Notes under the pieces: model-generated | The model's database searches: none | Told to the model about the DNA's origin: nothing | What the model saw: the letters and a program-made list of their open reading frames with translations, nothing else | Source: an uncultured Treponema sp. | GTDB taxonomy: Bacteria > Spirochaetota > Spirochaetia > Treponematales > Treponemataceae | Reading direction: 5' to 3' | Assembly (NCBI GenBank): GCA_949300145.1 | Contig: CASGDA010000001.1 | Coordinates: 248,001 to 312,000 of the forward strand | DNA length: 64,000 nucleotides | Translations under genes and position numbers: made by a program | Shown here: positions 42,863-52,779 of the stretch, in pieces | Layout of the letters: each line of letters opens with the position of its first letter | How positions within the stretch are numbered: the stretch's first letter is position 1

Positions 42863-43504
42863 ATGATTTTAAAGAATTTTTTTGTTTTTGAAGGAATTGA
42901 CGGAACAGGCACGACAACCCAATTGAATAATCTGAAAAAGCGCTTTTCCGAATCGGGTAACAACAAAATTCGCTTTACCTGCGAACCCACAGACGGGGAA
43001 ACGGGAAAATTCATCCGGAGGATTCTTTCAGGAGAGGTTTCCGTAACAGCAGACACCCTTGCCTTCCTTTTTGCGGCGGACAGAAACGAGCATATTTCCG
43101 GCGAAACAGGGATACTGCATATGCTGGCGGAGGAAAATGCTGTTTTCACGGACAGATACCTTTTTTCAAGCCTGGTTTACCAGGGGGAAGCCGGGAACCC
43201 GGAACTTCCCGCGAAACTGAACGGCGGTTTTCCTCTGCCGGAATGCCTGTTCTTCTTTGACATAAATCCTGAAACAGCAATGGAGAGGGTTTCTGCCCGG
43301 GCGGCGGAAAAAAACACATGCACGGAAATATTTGAAAAACTTGAATTCCAGAAAAGAATACATGAAAAATATAAAACAATACTTGAAGAATTTAAAATCC
43401 GTGAACCGGAGATGGACATAATAACAGTTGACGCATCCCTCCCTCCTGAAGAAATAACAGAAAAAATCTGGACTGTAGTGAAAAATCTGCCGAAAATAAG
43501 GTGA
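42863..43504 (+). CDS. tmk: Thymidylate kinase with a non-canonical P-loop
   Basis: A 213-residue dTMP kinase (dTMP to dTDP). Markers are VFEGIDGTGTTTQLNNL at 8-24, CEPTDGETGKFIRRIL (substrate block with Arg), TDRYLFSSLVYQGE (DRY motif) and FFDINPETAMERVSARA. In the P-loop the universally expected Lys of GxxGxGK(S/T)T is Thr here (GTGTTTQ); the codons GGC-ACG-ACA are clear in the DNA. I recall similar spirochaete TMKs but cannot verify this. It is divergent from tamB and overlaps the next gene by 4 bp. Confidence 0.88.
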   Translation: MILKNFFVFEGIDGTGTTTQLNNLKKRFSESGNNKIRFTCEPTDGETGKFIRRILSGEVSVTADTLAFLFAADRNEHISGETGILHMLAEENAVFTDRYLFSSLVYQGEAGNPELPAKLNGGFPLPECLFFFDINPETAMERVSARAAEKNTCTEIFEKLEFQKRIHEKYKTILEEFKIREPEMDIITVDASLPPEEITEKIWTVVKNLPKIR

Positions 43505-44172
43505 TGATCCTGTCTGAACCAAGCCGCAGTTTATGCGCCGGAACAAAATCACTTCTCAAATCCCGGCTTTTACGGGCTGCAATATTCGCCGTAATAATAT
43601 CCGCGGCGGTTCCGCACCTTTATTCATACACGGTAAAATACAAGGAACAATTCTACAAACTGTACCACATCCATTACAACCAGTATCCTGACGACACAAT
43701 GGAAAATATTTACTGGCTGGAACGGGCGGTGGAAGCTGATTTCTGCAACCCGCTTTACGCCATGGGACGTATCACAACAAAGGATGAGTGGGAAAAGTAC
43801 CGCTATATGTTCATGATGCACCTGAATCTGAAACTTGTGGAACAGCACCTCAGGCTGGGAATGAAATGGGACAAGCAGGCCGCATACTTCTATAATGCCC
43901 CCTGGAAAGAACAAAATCTGGACAGCCTCAACACCGCGGAAACCTGTTATAAAACGGCTCTTTATTATTGGAATGAAGCAAAAATCTGGAGCGAAAAAGC
44001 CAATACAAAAAAATTCAAATTCCTTTTTCTGACCGACCTTCAGTTCTGGGAAGATGAAAGGGAAAGGATTGCCACGGGGGAATTGGATTACGAACGTACA
44101 ATTTCCCGTGAGCTCGACAGACTTGAAAAAGTACGGGCTGACTTTCTTGCAATGGATGAAAATACTTACTAA
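43501..44172 (+). CDS. Membrane-anchored treponemal protein of unknown function
   Basis: A 223-residue protein with one hydrophobic segment (about 24-42, LLRAAIFAVIISAAVPHLYSY), probably an uncleaved anchor. The rest is a helical, aromatic-rich domain (many Tyr/Trp) with TPR-like spacing in the middle (NTAETCYKTALYYWNEAKIWSEKA). It starts with GTG at 43501 or the adjoining ATG at 43504, overlapping the tmk stop. It lies 9 bp before aroB. I know no function. From memory T. pallidum also has a hypothetical gene next to tmk. Confidence 0.72.
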   Translation: MMILSEPSRSLCAGTKSLLKSRLLRAAIFAVIISAAVPHLYSYTVKYKEQFYKLYHIHYNQYPDDTMENIYWLERAVEADFCNPLYAMGRITTKDEWEKYRYMFMMHLNLKLVEQHLRLGMKWDKQAAYFYNAPWKEQNLDSLNTAETCYKTALYYWNEAKIWSEKANTKKFKFLFLTDLQFWEDERERIATGELDYERTISRELDRLEKVRADFLAMDENTY

Positions 44173-44181
44173 TATGTCCCT

Positions 44182-45246
44182 ATGGATTCTTTCATTTACA
44201 AAACACCTGCCGGACAGACGGAGGTTATTTTTCACAACCGCATCACAATACCCGAAATCCCCCGCCCGGGCGCCATATATGTTGCAGACAGCAACACAAC
44301 GCCGCTTTTAAAGTCAGCGGAAGGTTTCTCCGGCGATGTACCTCTTGTGGAACTGCCGGCCGGCGAAAAAGGGAAAAACCTGGATTCGCTTTCAATCATC
44401 CTCGAGACAGCCCTCAAAGCAGGACTTGGCAGGGACAGCCTTTTCATCGGTTTCGGCGGAGGAGTAATCACCGACATGACAGCCTTCGCCGCCTCCGTTT
44501 ACATGAGGGGGGCGCCGGTGGAATTGGTGCCGACAACCCTGCTGGCAATGACAGACGCGGCCATCGGGGGGAAAACCGGAATTGACTTCGGTTCCTATAA
44601 AAATTCCGTAGGTTCATTTTATCCGGCGAAAAAAATCCATATTTCCATCAACGCTCTGGAAACTCTGGAAGAAAAAGAATTCCATTCCGGACTCGCGGAA
44701 GTTTTTAAAACAGCAATGCTTTACAACCCTGAACTTTTCAATCTTTTTGTTGAAAAAAAGGATAAAATTACTTCCAGAAGTCCTGACTCTCTTTCCCAGA
44801 TTGTAAAACTCTGCGTAAAGGCAAAGGCTTCCGTGGTTGAAAAGGATGTATATGAAAAAGGGGAAAGGGCTTTCCTGAATCTGGGACATACTTTCGGTCA
44901 TGCCCTTGAATCCACGGCAGGATTCGGAAAAGTAAGCCACGGCGATGCTGTTGCGTGGGGAATAGGAAGGGCCCTGGCCCTCGGGGAAAGACTCGGAATA
45001 ACGGATCCCGCATACCGCAGGACGGTTTCCTCGATTCTCACCGGTTACGGCTGGGAGGATGCCCCCGTCCATTCTTCCCTGTCATCCGTGGAAAACCCGG
45101 CGGAAAAATTATTGTCCGCCATGCAGGGCGATAAAAAGAAAAAAAACGGGGAACTCCGTTTTATCCTTCAAAAGAACCTCAACTCCACACTAATAACAGA
45201 AGTACCAGACACCGATATTCTGGCGGTTTTAGGGGCTGAAAAATGA
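44182..45246 (+). CDS. aroB: 3-dehydroquinate synthase
   Basis: A 354-residue NAD- and zinc-dependent enzyme that closes DAHP to 3-dehydroquinate, the second shikimate step. Markers are GRDSLFIGFGGGVITDMTAF, VPTTLLAMTDAAIGGKTGIDF and SGLAEVFKTAML. The zinc-ligand region is LNLGHTFGHALES. It overlaps the following desulfurase gene by 4 bp (ATGA), so translation is coupled although the pathways differ. No other aro genes are visible nearby. Confidence 0.94.
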   Translation: MDSFIYKTPAGQTEVIFHNRITIPEIPRPGAIYVADSNTTPLLKSAEGFSGDVPLVELPAGEKGKNLDSLSIILETALKAGLGRDSLFIGFGGGVITDMTAFAASVYMRGAPVELVPTTLLAMTDAAIGGKTGIDFGSYKNSVGSFYPAKKIHISINALETLEEKEFHSGLAEVFKTAMLYNPELFNLFVEKKDKITSRSPDSLSQIVKLCVKAKASVVEKDVYEKGERAFLNLGHTFGHALESTAGFGKVSHGDAVAWGIGRALALGERLGITDPAYRRTVSSILTGYGWEDAPVHSSLSSVENPAEKLLSAMQGDKKKKNGELRFILQKNLNSTLITEVPDTDILAVLGAEK

Positions 45247-46379
45247 CCGGATACTTTGATTGGGCGGCCACATCCCCGCCGGACACGGAAATACACAGGC
45301 TGGCTTTTGAAAAAGCGTCGGAAGCCTGGGGGAATCCGTCCAGCCTTTATTCCGTCGGCAGGGAAGCCGTCGCCTCGCTCGAAGAAGCGAGAAAAAAATG
45401 CGCCGCTGTCCTGGATGTCCCCGCTGACACTCTTTTTTTTACCTCGGGAGGGACGGAATCGGATCACCTGCCGCTTCTTTCACTTTTGCGGCGGCCGGTG
45501 AAGGGAAGCCTGATAGTAAGCGCGGTAGAGCATCCCGCAATACTCAACCAGGCTAAAATGCTGGAAAGCTGCGGCTGGAAGGTTATAACGGTCTCTCCCG
45601 ATGAAAACGGAATCATCAGCCCTGAAACAGTTGTTTCCGCCGTGCAGGAAGATACGGTTTTCGCGGCGGTAATGGCTGTCAACAACGAAACGGGAGCCAT
45701 CCAGCCTGTGAAAGATATAGCCGCCGCCTTGTCCCAAAATTCCAGACGCCGTATTCATTTCCACACGGACGCAGTCCAGGCGGCGGGAAAAATCCCTCTG
45801 GATTTAAAAAACTCAGGGATTGATTCGGCGGCATTCAGCGGGCACAAACTCGGAGGAGCCAGAGGCGCCGGCCTGCTGTATTGCGCCGGGAAGCCGGAGT
45901 CCTTTATCTCCGGCGGCGGACAGGAAAGAGGGGTCCGGCCCGGAACTGAAAACCTTTACGGCGCCTGGTCAACCGCCCTTGCACTTGAAAAAGCGTACAG
46001 CAGGATGAAAAACCCGGAAACAGCGGAAAAATCCCGTAAAACGGCGGCCCTGCTTTTCAGAAGCCTTTCCTCAATACCCGGAATCCGTCCTCTGCCCGCC
46101 TCCAGGACGGAATCGGACGAAAGATTCTCCCCCTTTGTTTTCCAGTTCACGAATCCGCTTCTGCCCGGGGAAGTTCTTGTAAGGGCGCTTTCGGACAGGA
46201 AAGTTTTTATTTCCACCGGATCCGCCTGCTCCGCAAAGAAAAAAGCACGACCGGTACTTCAAGCGATGAAAATCCCTGAAAAGGACATTTTAAATGCTTT
46301 CAGGATTTCCACCGGATATGAAACCACAGAAGAAGATATCAAACTTTTGTGTGAAAGTCTTGCAGAAATTATATGCTGA
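45243..46379 (+). CDS. Cysteine desulfurase (NifS/IscS family)
   Basis: A 378-residue PLP enzyme that takes sulfur from cysteine. Markers are the N-terminal YFDWAATSPPD, HTDAVQAAGKIPLD, and the PLP Lys in SGHKLGGARGAG. The persulfide Cys is in TGSACSAKKKA (about residue 323), in the short-loop arrangement of IscS-like group I. It overlaps aroB by 4 bp and lies 12 bp before thiI. The obvious partner is ThiI, giving a dedicated sulfur donor for tRNA 4-thiouridine, as with NifZ-ThiI in Bacillus. Confidence 0.92.
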   Translation: MTGYFDWAATSPPDTEIHRLAFEKASEAWGNPSSLYSVGREAVASLEEARKKCAAVLDVPADTLFFTSGGTESDHLPLLSLLRRPVKGSLIVSAVEHPAILNQAKMLESCGWKVITVSPDENGIISPETVVSAVQEDTVFAAVMAVNNETGAIQPVKDIAAALSQNSRRRIHFHTDAVQAAGKIPLDLKNSGIDSAAFSGHKLGGARGAGLLYCAGKPESFISGGGQERGVRPGTENLYGAWSTALALEKAYSRMKNPETAEKSRKTAALLFRSLSSIPGIRPLPASRTESDERFSPFVFQFTNPLLPGEVLVRALSDRKVFISTGSACSAKKKARPVLQAMKIPEKDILNAFRISTGYETTEEDIKLLCESLAEIIC

Positions 46380-46391
46380 AAGAGAGCCGAA

Positions 46392-47597
46392 ATGAAAAAT
46401 GAAGTTTTATACCTTGCCCGGATAGGGGAACTTTCCCTGAAAGGGGGAAACAGGGACGATTTTGAACAAAGGCTTGTCCAGAACGCCCGGCTTTTTCTTG
46501 AAGGGAGCAAGGCCAAAGTCAGACTGTCAGCGGGACGTATGTACATAAGATGCCCGGAAGAAAACGCATCCGCCGCGGAATTCGCCCTCTCCCACCTTTC
46601 CGGAATCGCCGGCTGGGCAAAGGCGGAGACTACCGGCAAGGACATAAATGCCGTAAAAGCCGCGGTAATGCGTGCGGCGGAAAAAGCCGCCGTATCCGGC
46701 TGCAAAAGCTTTAAGATAGAAGCGCGCCGTTCGGACAAAACCTTTCCGCTCAATTCATTTGAAATCGCGAGGGAAACAGGCGCGGAAGTCTTTAACTCCG
46801 GTCTCATGAAAGTGGATGTCCATAACCCTGACCTTGTCATAACCGTGGAAATCCGGGAAGAAGCATTTATTTACGGCAAAGAAAACGAAGCTCCCAGAGG
46901 CCTTCCGTGCGGCACAGGAGGCAGGGGACTTCTCCTGCTTTCAGGGGGGATAGACTCGCCTGTGGCAGGTTACAGGATGATTTGCAGGGGAATGAAAGTC
47001 GATTCAATTTACTTCCATTCACATCCATACACATCCCCTGAAGCCCGAAAAAAAGTGGAGGATTTAGCCGCGATTCTCGCAACCTACAATCTGGGCGGGC
47101 ACCTGAATATCATATCCTTCACGGAAGTCCAGCGCCACATAAAAATGCATTGTCCGGAAGCGTTTACAACGGTTATTCTCAGAGTCTGCATGATGAAAAC
47201 AGCTGTCATGCTGGCGGAAAAAACAGGCTCGCAGGCAATCATCACCGGAGAAAGTCTTGGACAGGTCGCCAGCCAGACCATAGAAAACATAAGCGCCGTG
47301 AACTCATATTCTGCATTTCCTGTCATACGGCCGCTTATCGGAATGGACAAAGAAGAAATAACAGCCACCGCCAAAAAAACAGGCACGTATGAAATTTCGG
47401 TTTTACCCTATGAAGATTGCTGCGTCATTTTTTCTCCGAAGCATCCGGTGTTAAAAGCCTCCCGGGACGAGGTTTCCTCCATAATGGAAAAAATGAACAT
47501 CGATCCCCTGCTGGAAGAAGCGTTAAACGACAGGGAACACCTGCGCATATCCAGATTCGGGGAAATTATCCGGAATAAACAGACAACAGCGGAGTAA
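46392..47597 (+). CDS. thiI: tRNA 4-thiouridine synthase, short form without rhodanese domain
   Basis: A 401-residue ATP-pyrophosphatase that makes 4-thiouridine at tRNA position 8. An N-terminal ferredoxin-like domain (about 1-60) is followed by a THUMP domain (about 60-165). The PP-loop is LLLLSGGIDSPVAG (about 178-191). IITGESLGQVASQTIENI and YEDCCVIFSPKHP are later markers. The C-terminal rhodanese domain of the E. coli enzyme is absent, so sulfur must be passed directly from the adjacent cysteine desulfurase. It ends 4 bp from the convergent TPR lipoprotein. Confidence 0.93.
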   Translation: MKNEVLYLARIGELSLKGGNRDDFEQRLVQNARLFLEGSKAKVRLSAGRMYIRCPEENASAAEFALSHLSGIAGWAKAETTGKDINAVKAAVMRAAEKAAVSGCKSFKIEARRSDKTFPLNSFEIARETGAEVFNSGLMKVDVHNPDLVITVEIREEAFIYGKENEAPRGLPCGTGGRGLLLLSGGIDSPVAGYRMICRGMKVDSIYFHSHPYTSPEARKKVEDLAAILATYNLGGHLNIISFTEVQRHIKMHCPEAFTTVILRVCMMKTAVMLAEKTGSQAIITGESLGQVASQTIENISAVNSYSAFPVIRPLIGMDKEEITATAKKTGTYEISVLPYEDCCVIFSPKHPVLKASRDEVSSIMEKMNIDPLLEEALNDREHLRISRFGEIIRNKQTTAE

Positions 47598-47600
47598 ACC

Positions 47601-48353
47601 TTATTCCGTCCCCGCCGGCCCGCCATCTTCAGAGACATCCTCAGAAGAGGAGGCTCCGGAGGCATCGTCCGCACTGCCTGAAAGATTTTCCCCAGAACTT
47701 TCCCCGTCCGCGCCGGCGGAATTTTCTTCAAGCGTACCGGTACCGGCATCTTCCGTCGGAGGATTCGCCGCCGCCTCTTCAGCTTTTCTTTCGGCTTCAA
47801 CAGCTTCCTCTATCCGTTTTTCAATATCACTGAGAGAGGAAAGCTCCGGATTATCGGGGAAACGCTCGTTCACGGCCGCCGCCTCACGCCGGACTTCATC
47901 ATAAAGCCCCGCCACAAACAGAAGTTCCACATAATCGGCGGCGATGCGGGCGTCATCGGGATGTTTCTCCATCCTTGTCTTGTAAACGGGCAGAGCCTTT
48001 TCAACTTCGCCGGAAGCGGCCAGAGCGTAGGCATAAGAGGAAATGAGTATCTCGTTTTCCGGTTCCTGCTCGTAAAGGGATTCAAAGACCTTCGCGGCAT
48101 TCCTCCAGTCGCCGGACAAAGCATACACCTTGCCTATACCGTATTCCGCGGCGTTCTTGTGGGAGGATTCCAATGCCGCCTTCCTGTAAAAAAACAACGC
48201 CTGGTCATATTTTTCCAATCCGACATAACCTTCCGCAAGAACCATGTATTCAGAAGCCAGGGCCTTCCTGTCAGGCTCGGACAGACAGGAAAAACACAAA
48301 AAAACCCCCGCGGCACAAATACATATCCTGAAAAAAATACGGTGGCGAAGCAC
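47601..48353 (-). CDS. TPR-repeat lipoprotein with acidic tail
   Basis: A 250-residue predicted lipoprotein. The signal segment ends in FLCFSC with lipidated Cys23. About four TPR repeats follow (about 34-165; for example AEGYVGLEKYDQALFFYRKAALES and YGIGKVYALSGDWRNAAKVFESLYEQEP), then a charged helix. The last ~60 residues are almost only Gly, Ser, Ala, Asp and Glu, probably disordered. Lipoproteins of this layout can act in protein complexes at the outer or inner membrane; a BamD-like role is possible but unsupported. Its start overlaps the UPRTase-like stop by 1 bp. Confidence 0.78.
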   Translation of the reverse strand: MLRHRIFFRICICAAGVFLCFSCLSEPDRKALASEYMVLAEGYVGLEKYDQALFFYRKAALESSHKNAAEYGIGKVYALSGDWRNAAKVFESLYEQEPENEILISSYAYALAASGEVEKALPVYKTRMEKHPDDARIAADYVELLFVAGLYDEVRREAAAVNERFPDNPELSSLSDIEKRIEEAVEAERKAEEAAANPPTEDAGTGTLEENSAGADGESSGENLSGSADDASGASSSEDVSEDGGPAGTE

Positions 48354-49423
48354 TAACGGTGGTCCCCCAATACAACCCTTTCAATCTGCCTCAACTGGGA
48401 CCGGTAAAGGCTGTTCACATCGGAACCATAATCCGCCACAAGCTGAATGATGTTTCTGGGAGTCTCATCCAAATCTTTTCCGTTAATCCGGTCCCCGGCA
48501 TCACCGAGCCCCGGCATTATATAAGCGGAGGCATTCAAAACAGGATCCATCCAAAGCGTGTATACCGTGCAGTTTTCCAAAGCCCGAACAACACGCAGAG
48601 AGCCCTTCAAGGCGGAAATAACGTTGAAGAATTTTATGGATTTCGGCTTAACCCCATGCTCGGTGATATATCTTACAACGGTAACCAGACTTCCGCCCGT
48701 CGCATTCATTGGATCCGCAAAAATCAAATCCTTGCCGTCCAATTCCTCCAGATTAAAAAATGATCTGTCCAAATCAAGGATATATTCCATATCATCTTCT
48801 TTTTTTGAATCATCCCTCTTTATTTTAAAAAGGGCGAAAGGAGTTACATATCCATGTGAGGAATATTCCTCCACTTCCTTTGACATAATCATTGAAGGAA
48901 GAAGGGCACCCCGGAGCATGACGCACATTACGGAATTCTCGATTTTATAATCAATATCAGGAATTTTGTGGACCGCATAATTCTGCACAGGAAAGGTTAC
49001 GGGGGTTTTCACCACAAGATAATTCTTATTTTCAGAATGGTTCTGGTTAAATGCGAGCCTGAAAAGCATTTCGTAGGCACGCTGGATGTAATAAACAAAT
49101 TCCCTGTGGCCGGTGCGTATATCACGCAGTTTCGCTATGACCCGGCTGGCCTCGGCATGGGATTCTTCCTCGGTCTCAAAGGAATAAACTTTGATGGACG
49201 GCGACTCCTGGCAAATATCCTGCATGATATGCCCCATCTCGTTGTAAATGTCTATGACCTTCTTCTCTTCATTTGCAAGGGAAGTTGAAAACCCGCCCGC
49301 TGAAATAACTTTGAAAGAATCCATCGCGCGCTCATACAATGCATCCATCTTTTCCAGATAAGCCGTATCTTTTTCCGTTAAAAACCCGTCAAGAGCGGAC
49401 GCACCCACAACAACCTTTCCCAT
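48353..49423 (-). CDS. Uracil phosphoribosyltransferase-like protein with N-terminal extension
   Basis: A 356-residue protein. The C-terminal ~210 residues are uracil phosphoribosyltransferase-like. Markers are [14 protein letters not shown], the PRPP loop [15 protein letters not shown] (about 240-254), and the uracil-binding [11 protein letters not shown] (about 310-320). The first ~140 residues are extra relative to normal UPRTase (about 210 residues) and are helical. An insertion [15 protein letters not shown] sits before the catalytic strand. The ATG at 49423 is chosen because GGAGG lies 5 nt upstream; the longer frame starts at a TTG inside the upstream terminator. Real uracil salvage or a regulatory role are both possible. 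Confidence 0.78.
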   Translation of the reverse strand: MGKVVVGASALDGFLTEKDTAYLEKMDALYERAMDSFKVISAGGFSTSLANEEKKVIDIYNEMGHIMQDICQESPSIKVYSFETEEESHAEASRVIAKLRDIRTGHREFVYYIQRAYEMLFRLAFNQNHSENKNYLVVKTPVTFPVQNYAVHKIPDIDYKIENSVMCVMLRGALLPSMIMSKEVEEYSSHGYVTPFALFKIKRDDSKKEDDMEYILDLDRSFFNLEELDGKDLIFADPMNATGGSLVTVVRYITEHGVKPKSIKFFNVISALKGSLRVVRALENCTVYTLWMDPVLNASAYIMPGLGDAGDRINGKDLDETPRNIIQLVADYGSDVNSLYRSQLRQIERVVLGDHR

Positions 49424-49439
49424 ATCATCCTCCGTACTC

Positions 49440-49467
49440 AAAAAAAAACCGCCCCGGAAGGACGGCC
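49440..49467 (-). terminator. Terminator of the small barrel-protein gene
   Basis: Minus-strand CCGTCC (49465-49460) pairs with GGGCGG (49454-49449; one G-T) around a 5-nt loop, followed by nine T (49448-49440). It ends the 49484-49963 gene and lies immediately before the UPRTase-like gene. Confidence 0.8.
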
Positions 49468-49483
49468 TTGCGAATATAAAATA

Positions 49484-49963
49484 TCAGAACCAAAAACGAA
49501 TACCATAATTGAACGGAATAATGAAATCAGGATGAATTCCATTCCCTATGCCGATACCCAATCCAGGCGCAAGCTGGACATACACTTCAAACATATTGTC
49601 AGCAAAAAACATATTAAGTCCAACAGGAACCCTTACTCCACCGAAAAATCCCGCATCCATATGTTCATCGCTGTCTGTATAAATTTGCGCAAAAAGTCCC
49701 GCGCCGATATACCAATTGAGAGGCCCGACCAGATTGTCATTCAAAACCCAATAATCCGCCGTAACACCGACAGCCAGGGGACTGAAACTGGGTATACCGA
49801 CCGTAAAAATAAGAGGCACGGAATCAAGCTTGAATGTAATGTCTATACCTGTCTTGCCCCCTGCGGCCACATCCGTACCACCCTGAATACCTATCCCTGT
49901 GGCAAAAATACCCGAACCGGCCACAAACAGCATAATAAAACCAATGAAAATTCTTTTAAGCAT
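49484..49963 (-). CDS. Small predicted outer-membrane beta-barrel protein
   Basis: A 159-residue exported protein. The signal peptide (about 1-21) ends with GIFATG. The mature part is Gly/Phe/Tyr-rich, with alternating hydrophobic strands (DITFKLDSVPLIFTVG, WYIGAGLFAQIYTD, FEVYVQLAPGLGIG). It ends in aromatic ...YGIRFWF, the classic C-terminal Phe of outer-membrane barrels. With about eight possible strands it resembles OmpA/OmpW-size barrels. It stands alone with its own terminator. I recognise no specific family. Confidence 0.75.
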   Translation of the reverse strand: MLKRIFIGFIMLFVAGSGIFATGIGIQGGTDVAAGGKTGIDITFKLDSVPLIFTVGIPSFSPLAVGVTADYWVLNDNLVGPLNWYIGAGLFAQIYTDSDEHMDAGFFGGVRVPVGLNMFFADNMFEVYVQLAPGLGIGIGNGIHPDFIIPFNYGIRFWF

Positions 49964-50025
49964 AAAAATTCCTGTCCTTTTACTCTAACCTATAAACCCA
50001 TTTAAAACAAGAGCAATAACAAAAC

Positions 50026-50628
50026 CTAAAAATCCTCCGTAAAAACCGGGGCGTTCCGGCCGGCAGTGAAATCCAGAATCTCCTCCGAGAATTTTCCGGA
50101 AAAATCCGCGGGGATGTACCCTTCTATTACGGCGGAGGAACCGAAATTTTGTGAAATTATTTCAACACCGGCATTATCAGCATACCGTTTGAACCACCCG
50201 AAAGCATCATAGGGCAGTTCAAGGCTGAATTTCAGACGGGGAACAAGCTCGCAGGTTTCGGAGACCGACAAAACAGCTTTGGCCGCGTTACTGTAAGCTT
50301 TTACAAGACCGCCTGTCCCAAGAAGAGTACCGCCGAACCAGCGTGTAACGGTTATTATACAGCCGGTAATCCCGCTACCTTTCAGAACCTCAAGGACAGG
50401 CCTCCCCGCTGTCCCGGACGGTTCCCCGTCATCGGAACAGCCGCATACACCGCCGTCAGAACCGGTGACAAAAGCATGAACCACATGGGTGGAATCAGCA
50501 TATTTTTCCTTGCGGGACTTCAGGAAATCCCGGGCATCTTTTTGTGACTCTACGGGGAAAGCTTCAGCCAAAAACCTGGATTTTTTCACCTCGGTTTCAA
50601 CCGAGGCAGGTGATTTTAAATACAACAT
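50026..50628 (-). CDS. yigZ: YigZ/IMPACT-family protein
   Basis: A 200-residue protein of the YigZ/IMPACT family (UPF0029). The conserved core is SDDGEPSGTAGRPVLEVLKGSGITGCIITVTRWFGGTLLGTGGLVKAYSNA (about 66-116), and a C-terminal ferredoxin-like domain follows. The N terminus KKSRFLAEAFPV is typical. The family is thought to act near translation or the ribosome, but its biochemical role is not settled. It follows the gap terminator and precedes the small barrel gene in the same direction. Confidence 0.9.
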   Translation of the reverse strand: MLYLKSPASVETEVKKSRFLAEAFPVESQKDARDFLKSRKEKYADSTHVVHAFVTGSDGGVCGCSDDGEPSGTAGRPVLEVLKGSGITGCIITVTRWFGGTLLGTGGLVKAYSNAAKAVLSVSETCELVPRLKFSLELPYDAFGWFKRYADNAGVEIISQNFGSSAVIEGYIPADFSGKFSEEILDFTAGRNAPVFTEDF

Positions 50629-50637
50629 ATAAAGTAA

Positions 50638-50663
50638 AATAGCGGGAAAAAAATCCCGCTATT
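50638..50663 (-). terminator. Terminator of gap
   Basis: AATAGCGGGA (50638-50647) and TCCCGCTATT (50654-50663) form a perfect 10-bp stem with a 6-nt loop. On the minus strand the stem is followed by a T-rich run (TTTTACTTT). It lies 68 bp past the gap stop and immediately before yigZ. Confidence 0.82.
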
Positions 50664-50730
50664 CCATAGGAATTCCCGCACCCTGAAAGATGCGGAAATT
50701 ATGTTTCGTCAAATAAAACTTACTGCAAAC

Positions 50731-51806
<1,076 letters not shown>

Positions 51807-51812
51807 TATTCA

Positions 51813-52334
51813 CTAAATATTCAATTTAGACAAATCATAGTAGTCGAGGATTCCGGAACGCCACTCGGGGCGGGTGTTTCTGTCCTCCCATTCTATAAGC
51901 CGGACAATTTTGAATTTTCTTGTGTCCAGAGGATTTTCAAAGGCTATGACGGCGAAATTACCGTGCCCTATATAAACAATCTTTTCATTCTCGGAATGCG
52001 GCTCTGTTTCCTCAAGATGATTCAAAACGCAGTCAAAATGGACAGGCTCCCCGGTGCTCTTATCCGCGATGGCTCCGGTGATATCTTTTATAACTTCACC
52101 GCACCTGGGACACACAAGAGAAGCGAACTTTGAAATCTGGGAAACATTCGGCAAATCGTTCTGCCCCCTGGAAGACCCTGAATTATGCTGGTATTTGGAG
52201 GCTCTGTTATCATGCTGTGACCTGGAAGACTGATAGCGCCTGCCGTCCCTTCCGTGATCCTGTCCCCTGGGCTGGCCGCGTCTCTTATCCCTGTCATATT
52301 TTTTCCGATTATCACTCCGGCTGTATTCTCCCAT
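51813..52334 (-). CDS. Arg/Gly-rich zinc-ribbon protein, unknown
   Basis: A 173-residue protein. The first ~60 residues are a disordered tract rich in Arg, Gly, Asp, Ser, Gln and Asn (repeated RG/RD), like RGG-type RNA-binding tails. A putative zinc site follows (CPRCGEVIKDITGAIAD...HFDC, Cys-x2-Cys with His-x2-Cys about 20 residues on). The C-terminal ~75 residues are globular (KIVYIGHGNFAVIAFE...FKIVRLIEWEDR). It lies 37 bp after yraN in the HD-GYP transcript and ends just before the gap promoter. I do not recognise the family. A nucleic-acid role is inferred from composition. Confidence 0.7.
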   Translation of the reverse strand: MGEYSRSDNRKKYDRDKRRGQPRGQDHGRDGRRYQSSRSQHDNRASKYQHNSGSSRGQNDLPNVSQISKFASLVCPRCGEVIKDITGAIADKSTGEPVHFDCVLNHLEETEPHSENEKIVYIGHGNFAVIAFENPLDTRKFKIVRLIEWEDRNTRPEWRSGILDYYDLSKLNI

Positions 52335-52371
52335 TTTTTCTCCTTCCTGAAGCTACATTATCCTTCCGCGG

Positions 52372-52779
52372 CTATTCTGTAAAGGCGTTCCGCAGATGCA
52401 CTGTTCTCTCCCGTGCGGACCGGAGGGAGGAACCCTTTCCGGGATTGAATCCGGTGAAAACCACATCAAACCTGATTAAATTCCCGGCATATTCAGGATT
52501 TTCACTGACAAAGCATTCCGCAAGCCTTATCATTCTCCGGCGTTTCACAGGATTTATAACATATTCCAAATCATCCTGCCAACCGCAGGGCCAGGTTTTC
52601 ACTTCCACAAATACAAGGGTGTCACCGTCAACGCCGATTATATCTATTTCCCCGGCACGCCGCCGCCAGTTGCGGGCTACCAGCCTCCATCCTTCCGAAA
52701 CAAGCTTTTCCGCGACAAAATCCTCCCCGGCCTTCCCGGTGTCTTTACGGTAAAAGTCCCCCAAGACGGCGGTCCTCAC
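52372..52779 (-). CDS. YraN/UPF0102 family nuclease-like protein
   Basis: A 135-residue protein with the restriction-endonuclease-like YraN fold. GKAGEDFVAEKLVSEGWRLVARNWRRRAGEIDIIGVDGDTLVFVEVKTW holds the E...D...E-x-K active-site pattern. Its function is unproven in general, though it is often linked to DNA uptake or repair. It overlaps the upstream HD-GYP gene stop by 4 bp. In many bacteria yraN lies near rplS/rnhB, and that wider neighbourhood is kept here. Confidence 0.9.
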   Translation of the reverse strand: MRTAVLGDFYRKDTGKAGEDFVAEKLVSEGWRLVARNWRRRAGEIDIIGVDGDTLVFVEVKTWPCGWQDDLEYVINPVKRRRMIRLAECFVSENPEYAGNLIRFDVVFTGFNPGKGSSLRSARERTVHLRNAFTE

